DNA of 32,659 bases, from positions 1 to 32,659 of the forward strand of contig NZ_JAODAB010000042.1 of NCBI RefSeq assembly GCF_025336485.1. Reading direction: 5' to 3'. Below, one piece after another: positions 1 through 7,223 of this stretch. Below the pieces are notes generated by a model. The model worked only from the letters and a program-made list of their open reading frames with translations. It was not told the DNA's origin and did no database searches. The position numbers and the translations under genes were made by a program. Position 1 is the stretch's first letter. Each line of letters opens with the position of its first letter. The stretch comes from Pseudomonas citri (GTDB taxonomy: Bacteria > Pseudomonadota > Gammaproteobacteria > Pseudomonadales > Pseudomonadaceae).

Positions 1-93
1 GCGGTTTCTTTTTGGTTGGCATACATGCACCTCTTACTCATGTTATGCCCGAACACAAAATTTCTGACACCCTCGGAGTCATTGGTATCCCGC

Positions 94-423
94 TCACACA
101 ACAGCGCGCAAATACCCCTTGAGCAGGATAGCCGGATCATGAAGCTCTTCCATCGTCTGCGTCGCGCTGAAACCCGAAGCCAAGCGCCCCAGCTCCCGCC
201 CCAACACCGTATTCCCTCCACCAACCGCCCCCAACGCCAAATCCAAACACCGACCAATCTCCCCCTGAATCCGAGCCACATCCCCCCGCCGCACCAACAA
301 CCCAAACACCTCCCGATCACACCCGCCCATCAACGGATCATCCCGCAAAATCGGACTATGCCCCTCCGTCTCGTAAGCCAGCTTCAGCGAGTAAAGAGCG
401 ACCGTTTCCAGCAGCAATTCCAT
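94..423 (-). CDS. Small protein of unknown function (109 aa)
   Basis: I do not recognise this protein. I chose the ATG at 423 because AAAGGA lies 8 to 9 bases upstream; the frame stays open to 543 but that extension is low in complexity and has no better start. The product starts MELLLETVALYSLKLAYETE and is predicted to be soluble, largely helical, acidic at its N-terminus, with a glycine-rich turn (GAVGGGN) near residue 68. There is no signal peptide or membrane segment. The coding strand is unusually rich in runs of G (many GGG and TTG codons), unlike the GC-balanced housekeeping genes to its right, so it may be an accessory gene. It stands alone, on the 3' side of a tRNA-Leu gene. Function cannot be inferred from context. 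Confidence 0.6.
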   Translation of the reverse strand: MELLLETVALYSLKLAYETEGHSPILRDDPLMGGCDREVFGLLVRRGDVARIQGEIGRCLDLALGAVGGGNTVLGRELGRLASGFSATQTMEELHDPAILLKGYLRAVV

Positions 424-514
424 GGGGTGAAATCCTTTGTCAGCGGGTGAGGAGGGGCGGTGGGTCAACTGGGTGTCGCAAGGCGGAGCATCGGTGTGGG
501 TTGTGACATTTTTT

Positions 515-559
515 GTAAGCGCTTTGCGCTCAAGCGGGAGCAAGCTCCCTCGCTACAGG
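515..559 (-). repeat. REP-type palindromic repeat, copy 1
   Basis: Read on the minus strand it contains TAGCGAGGGAGCTTGCTCCC followed by GCTT and a second small palindrome (GAGCGCAAAGCGCT). This matches the common fluorescens-group intergenic repeat that begins TGTGGCGAGGG and ends with a GC hairpin. A second copy in the same orientation follows 45 bases away. Confidence 0.7.
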
Positions 560-603
560 TTCCTATTAGCCACAGACTCTTCGTTGCCACAGGTTTGGTC
601 ATT

Positions 604-646
604 GGGGCCGCTTTGCGGCCCAGCGGGGATGAATCCCCTCGCCACA
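604..646 (-). repeat. REP-type palindromic repeat, copy 2
   Basis: Read on the minus strand it begins TGTGGCGAGGGGATTCATCC and continues with CCGCTGGGCCGCAAAGCGGC. It has the same two-part layout as copy 1 (an inner palindrome followed by a GC-rich hairpin with an AAAG loop) and the same direction, so the two form a direct tandem and not an inverted REPIN pair. Confidence 0.75.
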
Positions 647-696
647 ATGGACTGGGTGATGCGTTGGATCACGGCAAGTCCACTTTCCTGCAGGCG

Positions 697-729
697 AAAA
701 AAAAGACCTTGAATTTCAAGGTCTTTCTT
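697..729 (-). terminator. Rho-independent terminator of tRNA-Leu
   Basis: A 12-bp perfect stem (AAAGACCTTGAA at 702-713 with its complement at 715-726) has a T-run on the minus strand formed by the A-run at 697-704. It begins 6 bases past the CCA end of the tRNA, as expected for a monocistronic tRNA transcript. Confidence 0.85.
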
Positions 730-734
730 TAAGA

Positions 735-819
735 TGGTGCCCCGAGGGAGACTCGAACTCCCACTCCTTTCGAAAACGGATTTTGAATCCGCCGCGTCTA
801 CCAATTCCGCCATCAGGGC
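735..819 (-). tRNA. tRNA-Leu (anticodon CAA)
   Basis: The 85-nt minus-strand sequence folds as a class II tRNA. It begins GCCCTGATGGCGGAATTGGT, has an anticodon stem GCGGA/TCCGT around the 7-nt loop TTCAAAA (anticodon CAA, reading UUG), a long variable arm, the T-arm GTTCGAGTC, and an encoded 3' CCA. The acceptor arm GCCCTGA pairs with the 3' strand with G-U tolerance. The long variable arm and CAA anticodon identify leucine. It has its own promoter and terminator. tRNA genes often serve as integration sites, but no integrase or repeated 3' end is visible nearby. Confidence 0.95.
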
Positions 820-832
820 TCAATGGCGGCGA

Positions 833-861
833 AGTATAGAGAGGTGCCTACCGTTGGTCAA
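833..861 (-). promoter_or_regulatory. Sigma-70 promoter of tRNA-Leu
   Basis: Minus strand: -35 TTGACC (856-861), 17-bp spacer, -10 TATACT (833-838). Each hexamer differs from consensus at one position. Transcription would start near 826, a few bases before the mature 5' end at 819, so little 5' trimming would be needed. Confidence 0.8.
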
Positions 862-927
862 TCACGTTTCGTGGTGAATTTTTGATATTTCCGCTAGACT
901 TCCCGGCCCTGCTAGACGAACCCCATC

Positions 928-1977
928 ATGCGTGTTGCTGACTTTACCTTCGACCTCCCTGATTCGCTGATCGCTCGCCACCCTCTGGCCGAGCGTCGTG
1001 CCAGTCGCCTGTTGACCCTGGACGGGGTCAGCGGGGCCATGGCTCACCGTCAATTCACTGATTTGCTTGAGCATTTGCGCCCGGGCGATTTGATGGTGTT
1101 CAACAATACCCGGGTGATTCCGGCGCGGTTGTTTGGCCAGAAGGCCTCCGGCGGCAAGCTGGAAATTCTGGTGGAGCGGGTGCTGGACAGTCACCGCGTG
1201 CTGGCCCATGTGCGCTCCAGCAAGTCGCCCAAGCCCGGTTCGTCGATCTTGATCGACGGCGGCGGGGAGGCGGTGATGGTGGCGCGGCATGATGCGTTGT
1301 TCGAGCTTGCGTTTGCCAAAGAGGTGTTGCCGCTGCTCGACCGTGTCGGGCACATGCCGTTGCCTCCTTATATAGACCGCCCGGACGAAGGTTCGGACCG
1401 CGAGCGTTACCAGACCGTGTACGCCGAGCGCCTGGGGGCGGTGGCGGCGCCGACGGCGGGGCTGCATTTCGATCAGCCATTGCTGGAGGCGATTGCCGCC
1501 AAGGGCGTGGAGACGGCGTTCGTGACGCTGCACGTTGGCGCGGGGACGTTCCAGCCGGTGCGGGTGGAGCGTATCGAAGACCACCACATGCACAACGAAT
1601 GGCTGGAAGTGAGCCAGGAGGTGGTCGATGCCGTGGCGGCTTGTCGTGCTCGCGGTGGGCGGGTGGTGGCGGTGGGGACCACCAGCGTGCGTTCCCTGGA
1701 AAGCGCCGCGCGCGATGGCGTGCTCAAGCCGTTCAGTGGCGACACCGACATCTTCATCTACCCGGGGCGGCCGTTCCATGTGGTCGATGCCCTGGTCACC
1801 AATTTCCATTTGCCCGAATCCACGCTGTTGATGCTGGTTTCGGCGTTCGCCGGTTATCCCGAAGCCATGGCCGCCTACAAGGCCGCCGTCGAGCATGGAT
1901 ACCGCTTTTTCAGCTACGGTGATGCGATGTTCATCACCCGTAACCCCGCGCCACGCGGGCCCGAGGAAACAGTATGA
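928..1977 (+). CDS. queA: S-adenosylmethionine:tRNA ribosyltransferase-isomerase QueA
   Basis: QueA transfers and isomerises the ribosyl group of SAM onto 7-aminomethyl-7-deazaguanine at position 34 of tRNAs with GUN anticodons, giving epoxyqueuosine. The 349-aa product has the usual length and the family motifs throughout: FNNTRVIPARLFG near residue 58, PTAGLHFD at 175-182, LHVGAGTFQPV at 201-211, GTTSVRSLE at 250-258 and NFHLPESTLLMLVSAF at 292-307. It is cytoplasmic, with no signal or membrane segment. The ATG at 928 matches the usual N-terminus (MRVADFTFDLPD). Its stop overlaps the tgt start by 4 bp, so the enzyme that inserts the preceding base (Tgt) is translationally coupled to it. I could not assign a convincing promoter; a GCTAGAC direct repeat (893-899, 911-917) lies just upstream. 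Confidence 0.97.
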   Translation: MRVADFTFDLPDSLIARHPLAERRASRLLTLDGVSGAMAHRQFTDLLEHLRPGDLMVFNNTRVIPARLFGQKASGGKLEILVERVLDSHRVLAHVRSSKSPKPGSSILIDGGGEAVMVARHDALFELAFAKEVLPLLDRVGHMPLPPYIDRPDEGSDRERYQTVYAERLGAVAAPTAGLHFDQPLLEAIAAKGVETAFVTLHVGAGTFQPVRVERIEDHHMHNEWLEVSQEVVDAVAACRARGGRVVAVGTTSVRSLESAARDGVLKPFSGDTDIFIYPGRPFHVVDALVTNFHLPESTLLMLVSAFAGYPEAMAAYKAAVEHGYRFFSYGDAMFITRNPAPRGPEETV

Positions 1978-3107
1978 GTCGCACCTGTCGCATGTCCTTC
2001 GAGTTGCTCGCCACCGATGGCAAGGCGCGTCGCGGTCGCTTGACCTTCCCGCGCGGTACGGTGGAAACCCCGGCGTTCATGCCGGTGGGCACCTACGGCA
2101 CGGTCAAGGGCATGTTGCCGCGCGACATCGAGGCCATTGGCGCGCAAATCATCCTCGGTAACACCTTCCACCTGTGGCTGCGCCCGGGCATGGAGGTGAT
2201 CAAGGCCCACGGCGACCTGCACGATTTCATGCAGTGGAAAGGCCCGATCCTGACCGACTCCGGTGGTTTCCAGGTGTTCAGTCTCGGTGCCATGCGCAAG
2301 ATCAAGGAGGAGGGCGTGACCTTCGCCTCGCCGGTAGATGGCGCCAAGGTGTTCATGGGCCCGGAAGAGTCGATGCAGGTCCAGCGCGACCTGGGGTCGG
2401 ACATCGTGATGATCTTCGACGAATGCACGCCGTACCCGGCCGACGAAGATGTCGCGCGGGTGTCCATGGAGCTGTCGTTGCGCTGGGCCCAGCGTTCCAA
2501 GAACGCCCATGCCGACAACACGGCGGCGCTGTTCGGGATCGTGCAGGGCGGCATGCACCAGGACCTGCGCATGCGCTCGCTCGAAGGCCTGGACAAGATC
2601 GGCTTCGACGGCCTGGCCATCGGCGGTTTGTCGGTGGGTGAGCCGAAGCACGAGATGATCAAGGTGTTGGATTACCTGCCGGCGCAAATGCCTGCTGACA
2701 AACCTCGTTACCTTATGGGCGTTGGCAAACCGGAGGATCTGGTTGAGGGTGTGCGCCGCGGGGTGGACATGTTCGATTGCGTGATGCCAACCCGTAATGC
2801 CCGCAATGGGCATCTGTTCATCGACACGGGTGTGTTGAAGATCCGTAACGCGTTCCATCGCCATGATGATTCGCCGCTGGATCCGACCTGCGATTGCTAC
2901 ACGTGCCAGAACTTCTCCCGCGCTTACCTGCATCATTTGGACAAGTGCGGCGAAATGCTGGGGAGCATGCTCAATACCATCCACAATTTGCGCCATTACC
3001 AGGTGCTGATGGCTGGTTTGCGTGAGGCTATTCAACAGGGTACATTGGCCGCCTTCGTCGAGGCCTTCTATGCCAAGCGTGGGTTGCCTGTACCGCCCTT
3101 GGACTGA
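1974..3107 (+). CDS. tgt: tRNA-guanine transglycosylase Tgt
   Basis: Tgt exchanges guanine-34 for preQ1 in tRNA(Asp, Asn, His, Tyr), the step before QueA. The 377-aa protein has the TIM-barrel signature: base-binding DSGGFQ with Asp95, the nucleophile Asp268 in DCVMPTRNARNG, and a complete zinc site CDCYTC (Cys306, Cys308, Cys311) with His337 in LNTIHNLRHY. GGLSVGEPK at 217-225 contributes to the substrate pocket. The start used here overlaps queA by ATGA; an in-frame ATG at 1992 (MSFELLATDG) is equally plausible because family members usually begin close to that point. It is followed after 43 bp by yajC. Confidence 0.97.
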   Translation: MSRTCRMSFELLATDGKARRGRLTFPRGTVETPAFMPVGTYGTVKGMLPRDIEAIGAQIILGNTFHLWLRPGMEVIKAHGDLHDFMQWKGPILTDSGGFQVFSLGAMRKIKEEGVTFASPVDGAKVFMGPEESMQVQRDLGSDIVMIFDECTPYPADEDVARVSMELSLRWAQRSKNAHADNTAALFGIVQGGMHQDLRMRSLEGLDKIGFDGLAIGGLSVGEPKHEMIKVLDYLPAQMPADKPRYLMGVGKPEDLVEGVRRGVDMFDCVMPTRNARNGHLFIDTGVLKIRNAFHRHDDSPLDPTCDCYTCQNFSRAYLHHLDKCGEMLGSMLNTIHNLRHYQVLMAGLREAIQQGTLAAFVEAFYAKRGLPVPPLD

Positions 3108-3150
3108 GTTTTCCGATCCTAAGATTCAATACTTGCAACTGGAGTGCTAA

Positions 3151-3486
3151 ATGAGCTTTTTTATCTCTAACGCCATGGCCGATGCCGCAGCGCCTGCTGC
3201 TGCGCCAATGGGTGGCGGTTTCGAGTGGATTTTCCTGGTCGGCTTCCTGGTCATCTTCTACCTGATGATCTGGCGTCCACAGGCCAAGCGCGCCAAAGAG
3301 CAGAAGAACCTGCTCAGCAACTTGCAGAAGGGCGATGAAGTGGTCACCACCGGTGGCATCGCTGGCAAGATCACCAAAGTGGCCGAAGACTTCGTGGTCC
3401 TGGAAGTGTCCGACACTGTTGAAATGAAGTTCCAGAAGGGCGCTATCGCGGCCACGCTGCCAAAAGGCACGCTGAAAGCGATCTAA
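3151..3486 (+). CDS. yajC: Sec translocase accessory protein YajC
   Basis: YajC is the small inner-membrane partner of SecD and SecF in the holo-translocon. The 111-aa product has one transmembrane segment (about residues 25-43, FEWIFLVGFLVIFYLMIW) followed by the conserved cytoplasmic part, RPQAKRAKEQ then KGDEVVTTGGIAGKI. GGAG lies at a proper distance before the ATG. It lies between tgt and secD, the standard order. The N-terminal stretch before the membrane helix is alanine-rich (ADAAAPAAAP). Confidence 0.95.
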   Translation: MSFFISNAMADAAAPAAAPMGGGFEWIFLVGFLVIFYLMIWRPQAKRAKEQKNLLSNLQKGDEVVTTGGIAGKITKVAEDFVVLEVSDTVEMKFQKGAIAATLPKGTLKAI

Positions 3487-3508
3487 GTAACAACTTCTAT
3501 TCAATCGA

Positions 3509-3529
3509 CGGGGCGCGCAAGGCGCCCCG
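3509..3529 (+). promoter_or_regulatory. Intercistronic hairpin between yajC and secD
   Basis: An 8-bp GC-only stem (CGGGGCGC at 3509-3516, complement at 3522-3529) with a 5-nt loop lies 20 bases before the secD start. No T-run follows, so it is not a typical terminator. It could act as an mRNA processing or stability element or tune secD translation; this is inference. Confidence 0.5.
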
Positions 3530-3549
3530 CGTCATAAGCGGGCGGCGTG

Positions 3550-5418
3550 ATGCTGAACAAATACCCTCTGTGGAAATATGTACTGATCCTGGCGGTGCTG
3601 GCGGTCGGTCTGATTTATTCCGCTCCCAATCTCTACCCGGATGACCCGGCCATTCAGGTCAGTGGCGCAAGCACAGCCTTGCAGGTCACCCAGGCGGATC
3701 TGGACCGTGCGAGTGCGGCGCTCAAGGCGGCGAATATCGACGTCAAGGCGGCGTCCATCGCCGAAAACGGCAAGGGCGGCCTGTTGCGCCTGATCAAGGC
3801 TGAAGACCAGCTGCCGGCCAAGGACGTGGTGCGCAAGGCGTTGGGCGACGATTATGTCGTGGCCCTGAACCTGGCCCAGACCACCCCACAATGGCTGCGC
3901 AAGCTCGGCGCGCACCCAATGAAGCTGGGCCTGGACTTGTCCGGTGGTGTGCACTTCCTGCTGGAAGTGGACATGGAAAAAGCCCTCGACGCGCGCATGA
4001 AAGTCTATGAAGGCGACGTCAAGAGCCTGTTGCGCAAAGAGCGCCTGCGTTATCGCAGCCTGCCGCAGGTCGACGGTGCCATTCAGCTGGGCTTCAGTGA
4101 TTCCGACACGCGCGAGCAGGCTCGTGTGCTGATTCGCAAGAACTTCAATGATTTCGACGTTGTGCCCGCCGACCTCAACGGTCAACCGGTGCTGCGTCTG
4201 GCGATGACCCCGGCCAAGCTGGCGGAAATCCGCGAATACTCCATCAAGCAGAACCTGACTACGGTGCGTAACCGCGTCAACGAGCTGGGTGTGGCCGAGC
4301 CGATCGTGCAGCGCCAGGGCGCCAACCGTATCGTGGTTGAGCTGCCGGGTGTGCAGGACACTGCCGAAGCCAAGCGTATCCTCGGCAAGACCGCCAACCT
4401 GGAGTTCCGCCTGGCCGCCGAGCCGGGTGCGTCCAAGGCCACTTCCGAGAGCTTCGAGTTCCGCGAGGGCAACCGTCCCGCCGCGCAGATCGAGCGTAGC
4501 CTGATCATCACCGGCGACCAGGTGACCGACGCCAAGGCCGGCTTCGACGAGCAGGGCCGCCCACAGGTGAACATTCGCCTCGACGGCCACGGTGGCGAGC
4601 TGATGAGCCGCGCCACGCGTAGCAACGTCGGTCGCAGCATGGCGGTGATCTTCATCGAGCAGAAGCCGATCACCACCTACACCAGGCAAGTGGTCGACGG
4701 CGTCGAGAAAGACGTCGCGGTGCAGGCGTTCAAGGAAGAGAAAAAGATCATCAGCCTGGCGACCATCCAGTCGCCGCTGGGCAGCCAGTTCCGCATCACC
4801 GGCCTGAACGGCCAGGGCGAATCCTCGGAACTGGCCCTGCTGCTGCGTGCCGGTGGCCTGGCCGCGCCGATGTACTTCGCTGAAGAGCGCACCATCGGCC
4901 CGAGCCTGGGTGCCGACAACATCACCAAGGGTATCGATGCGTCGATGTGGGGCATGCTGTTCGTGTCGCTGTTCATCATCGCCATCTACCGCTTCTTCGG
5001 CATCATCGCCACTGTCGCGCTGGCGGTGAACATGGTGATGCTGCTGGCCCTGATGTCGCTGCTGGGCGCCACGCTGACCCTGCCGGGTATCGCCGGTATC
5101 GTGTTGACCATGGGCATGGCGGTGGACGCCAACGTGCTGATCTTCTCGCGGATACGTGAAGAGATCGCCGCGGGCATGTCGATCCAGCGGGCAATCAACG
5201 AAGGCTTCGGCCGGGCATTCACTGCGATTCTCGACGCCAACCTGACCACCTTGCTGGTCGGCGGGATTCTCTTCGCCATGGGCACCGGCCCGGTGAAGGG
5301 CTTCGCAGTGACCATGTCCCTCGGGATCTTTACCTCGATGTTCACAGCCATCATGGTGACCCGCGCAATGGTCAACCTGATCTTTGGCGGTCGTGACTTC
5401 AAGAAGTTGTGGATTTAA
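3550..5418 (+). CDS. secD: Protein translocase subunit SecD
   Basis: SecD, with SecF, uses the proton gradient to aid late steps of Sec protein export. The 622-aa product has TM1 at residues 10-26, the large periplasmic P1 region opening with GLDLSGGVHFLLEVD (127-141), and five C-terminal membrane helices (about 458-605) typical of RND proteins. The conserved membrane Asp (near 526, in MAVDANVLIFSRIREE) for proton transfer is present. I prefer the ATG at 3550 (MLNKYPLWKY) to the GTG one codon earlier, following the family N-terminus. The Shine-Dalgarno is poor (only AGCGGGCGG), so coupling through the upstream hairpin region may matter. secF follows after 9 bp. Confidence 0.97.
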   Translation: MLNKYPLWKYVLILAVLAVGLIYSAPNLYPDDPAIQVSGASTALQVTQADLDRASAALKAANIDVKAASIAENGKGGLLRLIKAEDQLPAKDVVRKALGDDYVVALNLAQTTPQWLRKLGAHPMKLGLDLSGGVHFLLEVDMEKALDARMKVYEGDVKSLLRKERLRYRSLPQVDGAIQLGFSDSDTREQARVLIRKNFNDFDVVPADLNGQPVLRLAMTPAKLAEIREYSIKQNLTTVRNRVNELGVAEPIVQRQGANRIVVELPGVQDTAEAKRILGKTANLEFRLAAEPGASKATSESFEFREGNRPAAQIERSLIITGDQVTDAKAGFDEQGRPQVNIRLDGHGGELMSRATRSNVGRSMAVIFIEQKPITTYTRQVVDGVEKDVAVQAFKEEKKIISLATIQSPLGSQFRITGLNGQGESSELALLLRAGGLAAPMYFAEERTIGPSLGADNITKGIDASMWGMLFVSLFIIAIYRFFGIIATVALAVNMVMLLALMSLLGATLTLPGIAGIVLTMGMAVDANVLIFSRIREEIAAGMSIQRAINEGFGRAFTAILDANLTTLLVGGILFAMGTGPVKGFAVTMSLGIFTSMFTAIMVTRAMVNLIFGGRDFKKLWI

Positions 5419-5427
5419 GGGGCTGCC

Positions 5428-6342
5428 ATGTTACGTACTATCAACTTCATGGGCGTTCGCAACGTTGCGTTCGCCCTCACCTTGTTCCTCACTGCGCTGG
5501 CGCTGTTCAGCTGGTTCCACAAGGGCTTGAACTATGGCCTGGACTTCACCGGCGGTACGCTCATCGAGCTGACCTACGAGCGTCCGGCCGATGTCACCAA
5601 GGTGCGCGAGCAACTGGCGACGTCGGGCTACGGCGAAGCCGTGGTGCAGAGCTTTGGCGCGACCACTGACTTGCTGGTGCGCATGCCGGGTGAAGACCCG
5701 CAGTTGGGCCATCAGGTCGCCGAAGCCTTGCAGAAGGCCGGTGGCGACAACCCGGCCCAGGTCAAGCGCGTCGAGTTCGTCGGCCCGCAAGTGGGTGAAG
5801 AACTGCGCGACCAGGGCGGCCTCGGCATGCTGATGGCGCTGGGCGGCATCCTGATCTACCTGGCTTTCCGCTTTCAGTGGAAGTTCGCGGTGGGCGCGAT
5901 TGTCTCGCTGGTCCACGACGTGATCGTGACCGTGGGTATCCTGTCGTTCTTCCAGATCACCTTCGACCTGACGGTGCTGGCGGCGGTGCTGGCGATCATC
6001 GGTTACTCGCTCAACGACACCATCGTGGTGTTCGACCGGGTGCGTGAGAACTTCCGTGTGCTGCGCAAGGCGTCGCTGGTCGAGAACATCAACATCTCGA
6101 CGACCCAGACCCTGCTGCGGACCATGGCGACCTCGATCTCCACTTTGCTGGCGATCGCGGCGCTGTTGTTCTTTGGTGGCGACAACCTGTTCGGTTTCTC
6201 CATCGCACTGTTTGTCGGTGTATTGGCGGGTACTTACTCGTCGATCTACATCGCCAACGTGGTGCTGATCTGGCTGAACCTGAGTACCGAGGACCTGATT
6301 CCTCCGGCTGCCACCGAAACGGAAGTGGACGACCGCCCGTAA
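5428..6342 (+). CDS. secF: Protein translocase subunit SecF
   Basis: SecF is the partner of SecD in the inner membrane. The 304-aa protein has TM1 at about 13-30, the conserved GLDFTGGT (37-44) entering the periplasmic domain, and five more helices from about 134 to 290. The functional membrane Asp lies in YSLNDTIVVFDRVREN (Asp197 and Asp203), the SecF counterpart of the SecD proton path. The length is normal. AAGGGG precedes the ATG. It ends the tgt-yajC-secDF run; a strong terminator follows 28 bases after the stop. Confidence 0.97.
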   Translation: MLRTINFMGVRNVAFALTLFLTALALFSWFHKGLNYGLDFTGGTLIELTYERPADVTKVREQLATSGYGEAVVQSFGATTDLLVRMPGEDPQLGHQVAEALQKAGGDNPAQVKRVEFVGPQVGEELRDQGGLGMLMALGGILIYLAFRFQWKFAVGAIVSLVHDVIVTVGILSFFQITFDLTVLAAVLAIIGYSLNDTIVVFDRVRENFRVLRKASLVENINISTTQTLLRTMATSISTLLAIAALLFFGGDNLFGFSIALFVGVLAGTYSSIYIANVVLIWLNLSTEDLIPPAATETEVDDRP

Positions 6343-6370
6343 GGCCCGTACCTCCATCCGGCAAGATCCC

Positions 6371-6401
6371 AAAGGCGCGAGTTGAACTCGCGCCTTTTTT
6401 T
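6371..6401 (+). terminator. Rho-independent terminator after secF
   Basis: A 13-bp perfect stem (AAAGGCGCGAGTT at 6371-6383, complement at 6385-6397) is followed by a T-run to 6401. It closes the queA-to-secF transcription unit. Confidence 0.92.
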
Positions 6402-6459
6402 ATGCTCCAAGGCTGGGAGAAGCGCGGATTAATCCGCTTGTGATGGCCAGGAGGTTCAA

Positions 6460-7008
6460 GTGAACAAATCGATGCTGGTTGGTGCGGTATTGGGTGCTGT
6501 CGGTGTGACTGCCGGTGGTGCGGTCGCTACCTACAGCTTGGTGAAGAGTGGCCCTGAGTATGCGCAAGTATTGGCCGTGGAGCCGGTCAAGACCCAGATC
6601 AAGACTCCACGTGAAGTGTGCAAGGACGTGACTGTGACCCGGCAAGCGCCGGTAAAAGATCAACACCAGATCGCCGGTACGGTGGTCGGTGCACTGGCAG
6701 GTGGTCTACTGGGTAACCAGATCGGCGGCGGCAACGGCAAGAAAATCGCCACGGTTGCAGGCGCGGTCGGCGGTGGTTACGCCGGTAACAAGGTTCAAGA
6801 GGGTATGCAGGAGCGCGACACCTACACCACGACTCAGACTCGTTGTAATACGGTGAATGACATCAGCGACAAGGTGGTAGGTTACGACGTGCGCTACATG
6901 CTCGACGGCAAAGAAGGTAAAGTCCGCATGGATCGCGACCCGGGCAACCAGATCCCGGTGAGCAAGGACGGTCAGCTGATCCTGGGGCAGAACCAACCGG
7001 CCCAGTGA
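6460..7008 (+). CDS. ycfJ: YcfJ-like glycine-zipper membrane protein
   Basis: This 182-aa protein resembles E. coli YcfJ along its length: N-terminus MNKSMLVG, a hydrophobic signal/anchor at about 6-26, GPEYAQV near 31, TPREVC near 49, the glycine-zipper 2TM block at 71-111 (alternating G and A in TVVGALAGGLLGNQIGGGNG), DTYTTTQTRC near 120-129, GYDVRY and the C-terminal VRMDRDPGNQIP. Two cysteines (54 and 129) could form a disulfide in the envelope. Glycine-zipper proteins of this type sit in the cell envelope; the exact role of YcfJ is not established. The start is GTG at 6460, set by a perfect AGGAGG at 6449-6454. It is monocistronic, between two terminators. Confidence 0.88.
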   Translation: MNKSMLVGAVLGAVGVTAGGAVATYSLVKSGPEYAQVLAVEPVKTQIKTPREVCKDVTVTRQAPVKDQHQIAGTVVGALAGGLLGNQIGGGNGKKIATVAGAVGGGYAGNKVQEGMQERDTYTTTQTRCNTVNDISDKVVGYDVRYMLDGKEGKVRMDRDPGNQIPVSKDGQLILGQNQPAQ

Positions 7009-7020
7009 TTTGAGGCTTTG

Positions 7021-7050
7021 AAAAGCACCCTTCGGGGGTGCTTTTTTTTT
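7021..7050 (+). terminator. Rho-independent terminator after ycfJ-like gene
   Basis: Stem AAAAGCACCC with complement, apical TTCGG loop, and a nine-base T-run. It is nearly identical to the suhB terminator 130 bp away, which faces the opposite way. Confidence 0.92.
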
Positions 7051-7155
7051 CGCCTGCATTTCATGCCCTGTCCCAGACCCGCTTGGGAATGAACCTGCTT
7101 GCGAAGGTGGCATCCATGTTCGGAGCGTAATTCATTGTGGCGAGGGGGTTATTCA

Positions 7156-7181
7156 TGCCTGAAAGGAGTTTTATTCAGGCA
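7156..7181. repeat. Small inverted repeat in the convergent intergenic region
   Basis: An 8-bp perfect inverted repeat (TGCCTGAA at 7156-7163 and TTCAGGCA at 7174-7181) directly abuts the suhB terminator. Just before it, TTGTGGCGAGGGGGTTATTC (7135-7154) looks like the truncated first half of the REP family seen at 604-646. Confidence 0.5.
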
Positions 7182-7182
7182 C

Positions 7183-7210
7183 AAAAAAGCACCCCGAAGG
7201 GTGCTTTTTT
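7183..7210 (-). terminator. Rho-independent terminator of suhB (bidirectional)
   Basis: The stem A6-GCACCC with its complement, flanked by A-runs on one side and T-runs on the other, works in both directions. It lies 14 bases past the suhB stop. Confidence 0.92.
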
Positions 7211-7223
7211 GTAGCCGGATTGC

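Noticed and set aside
16..450. A 144-codon plus-strand frame at the left edge
   Set aside because: The product is a Pro/Gln/His/Arg-rich string without structure. The minus-strand frame here has a proper ribosome site and protein-like composition.
1..819. Possible integrated island beside tRNA-Leu
   Set aside because: No integrase, no repeat of the tRNA 3' end and no phage-like genes can be seen. The left part is too short to judge.
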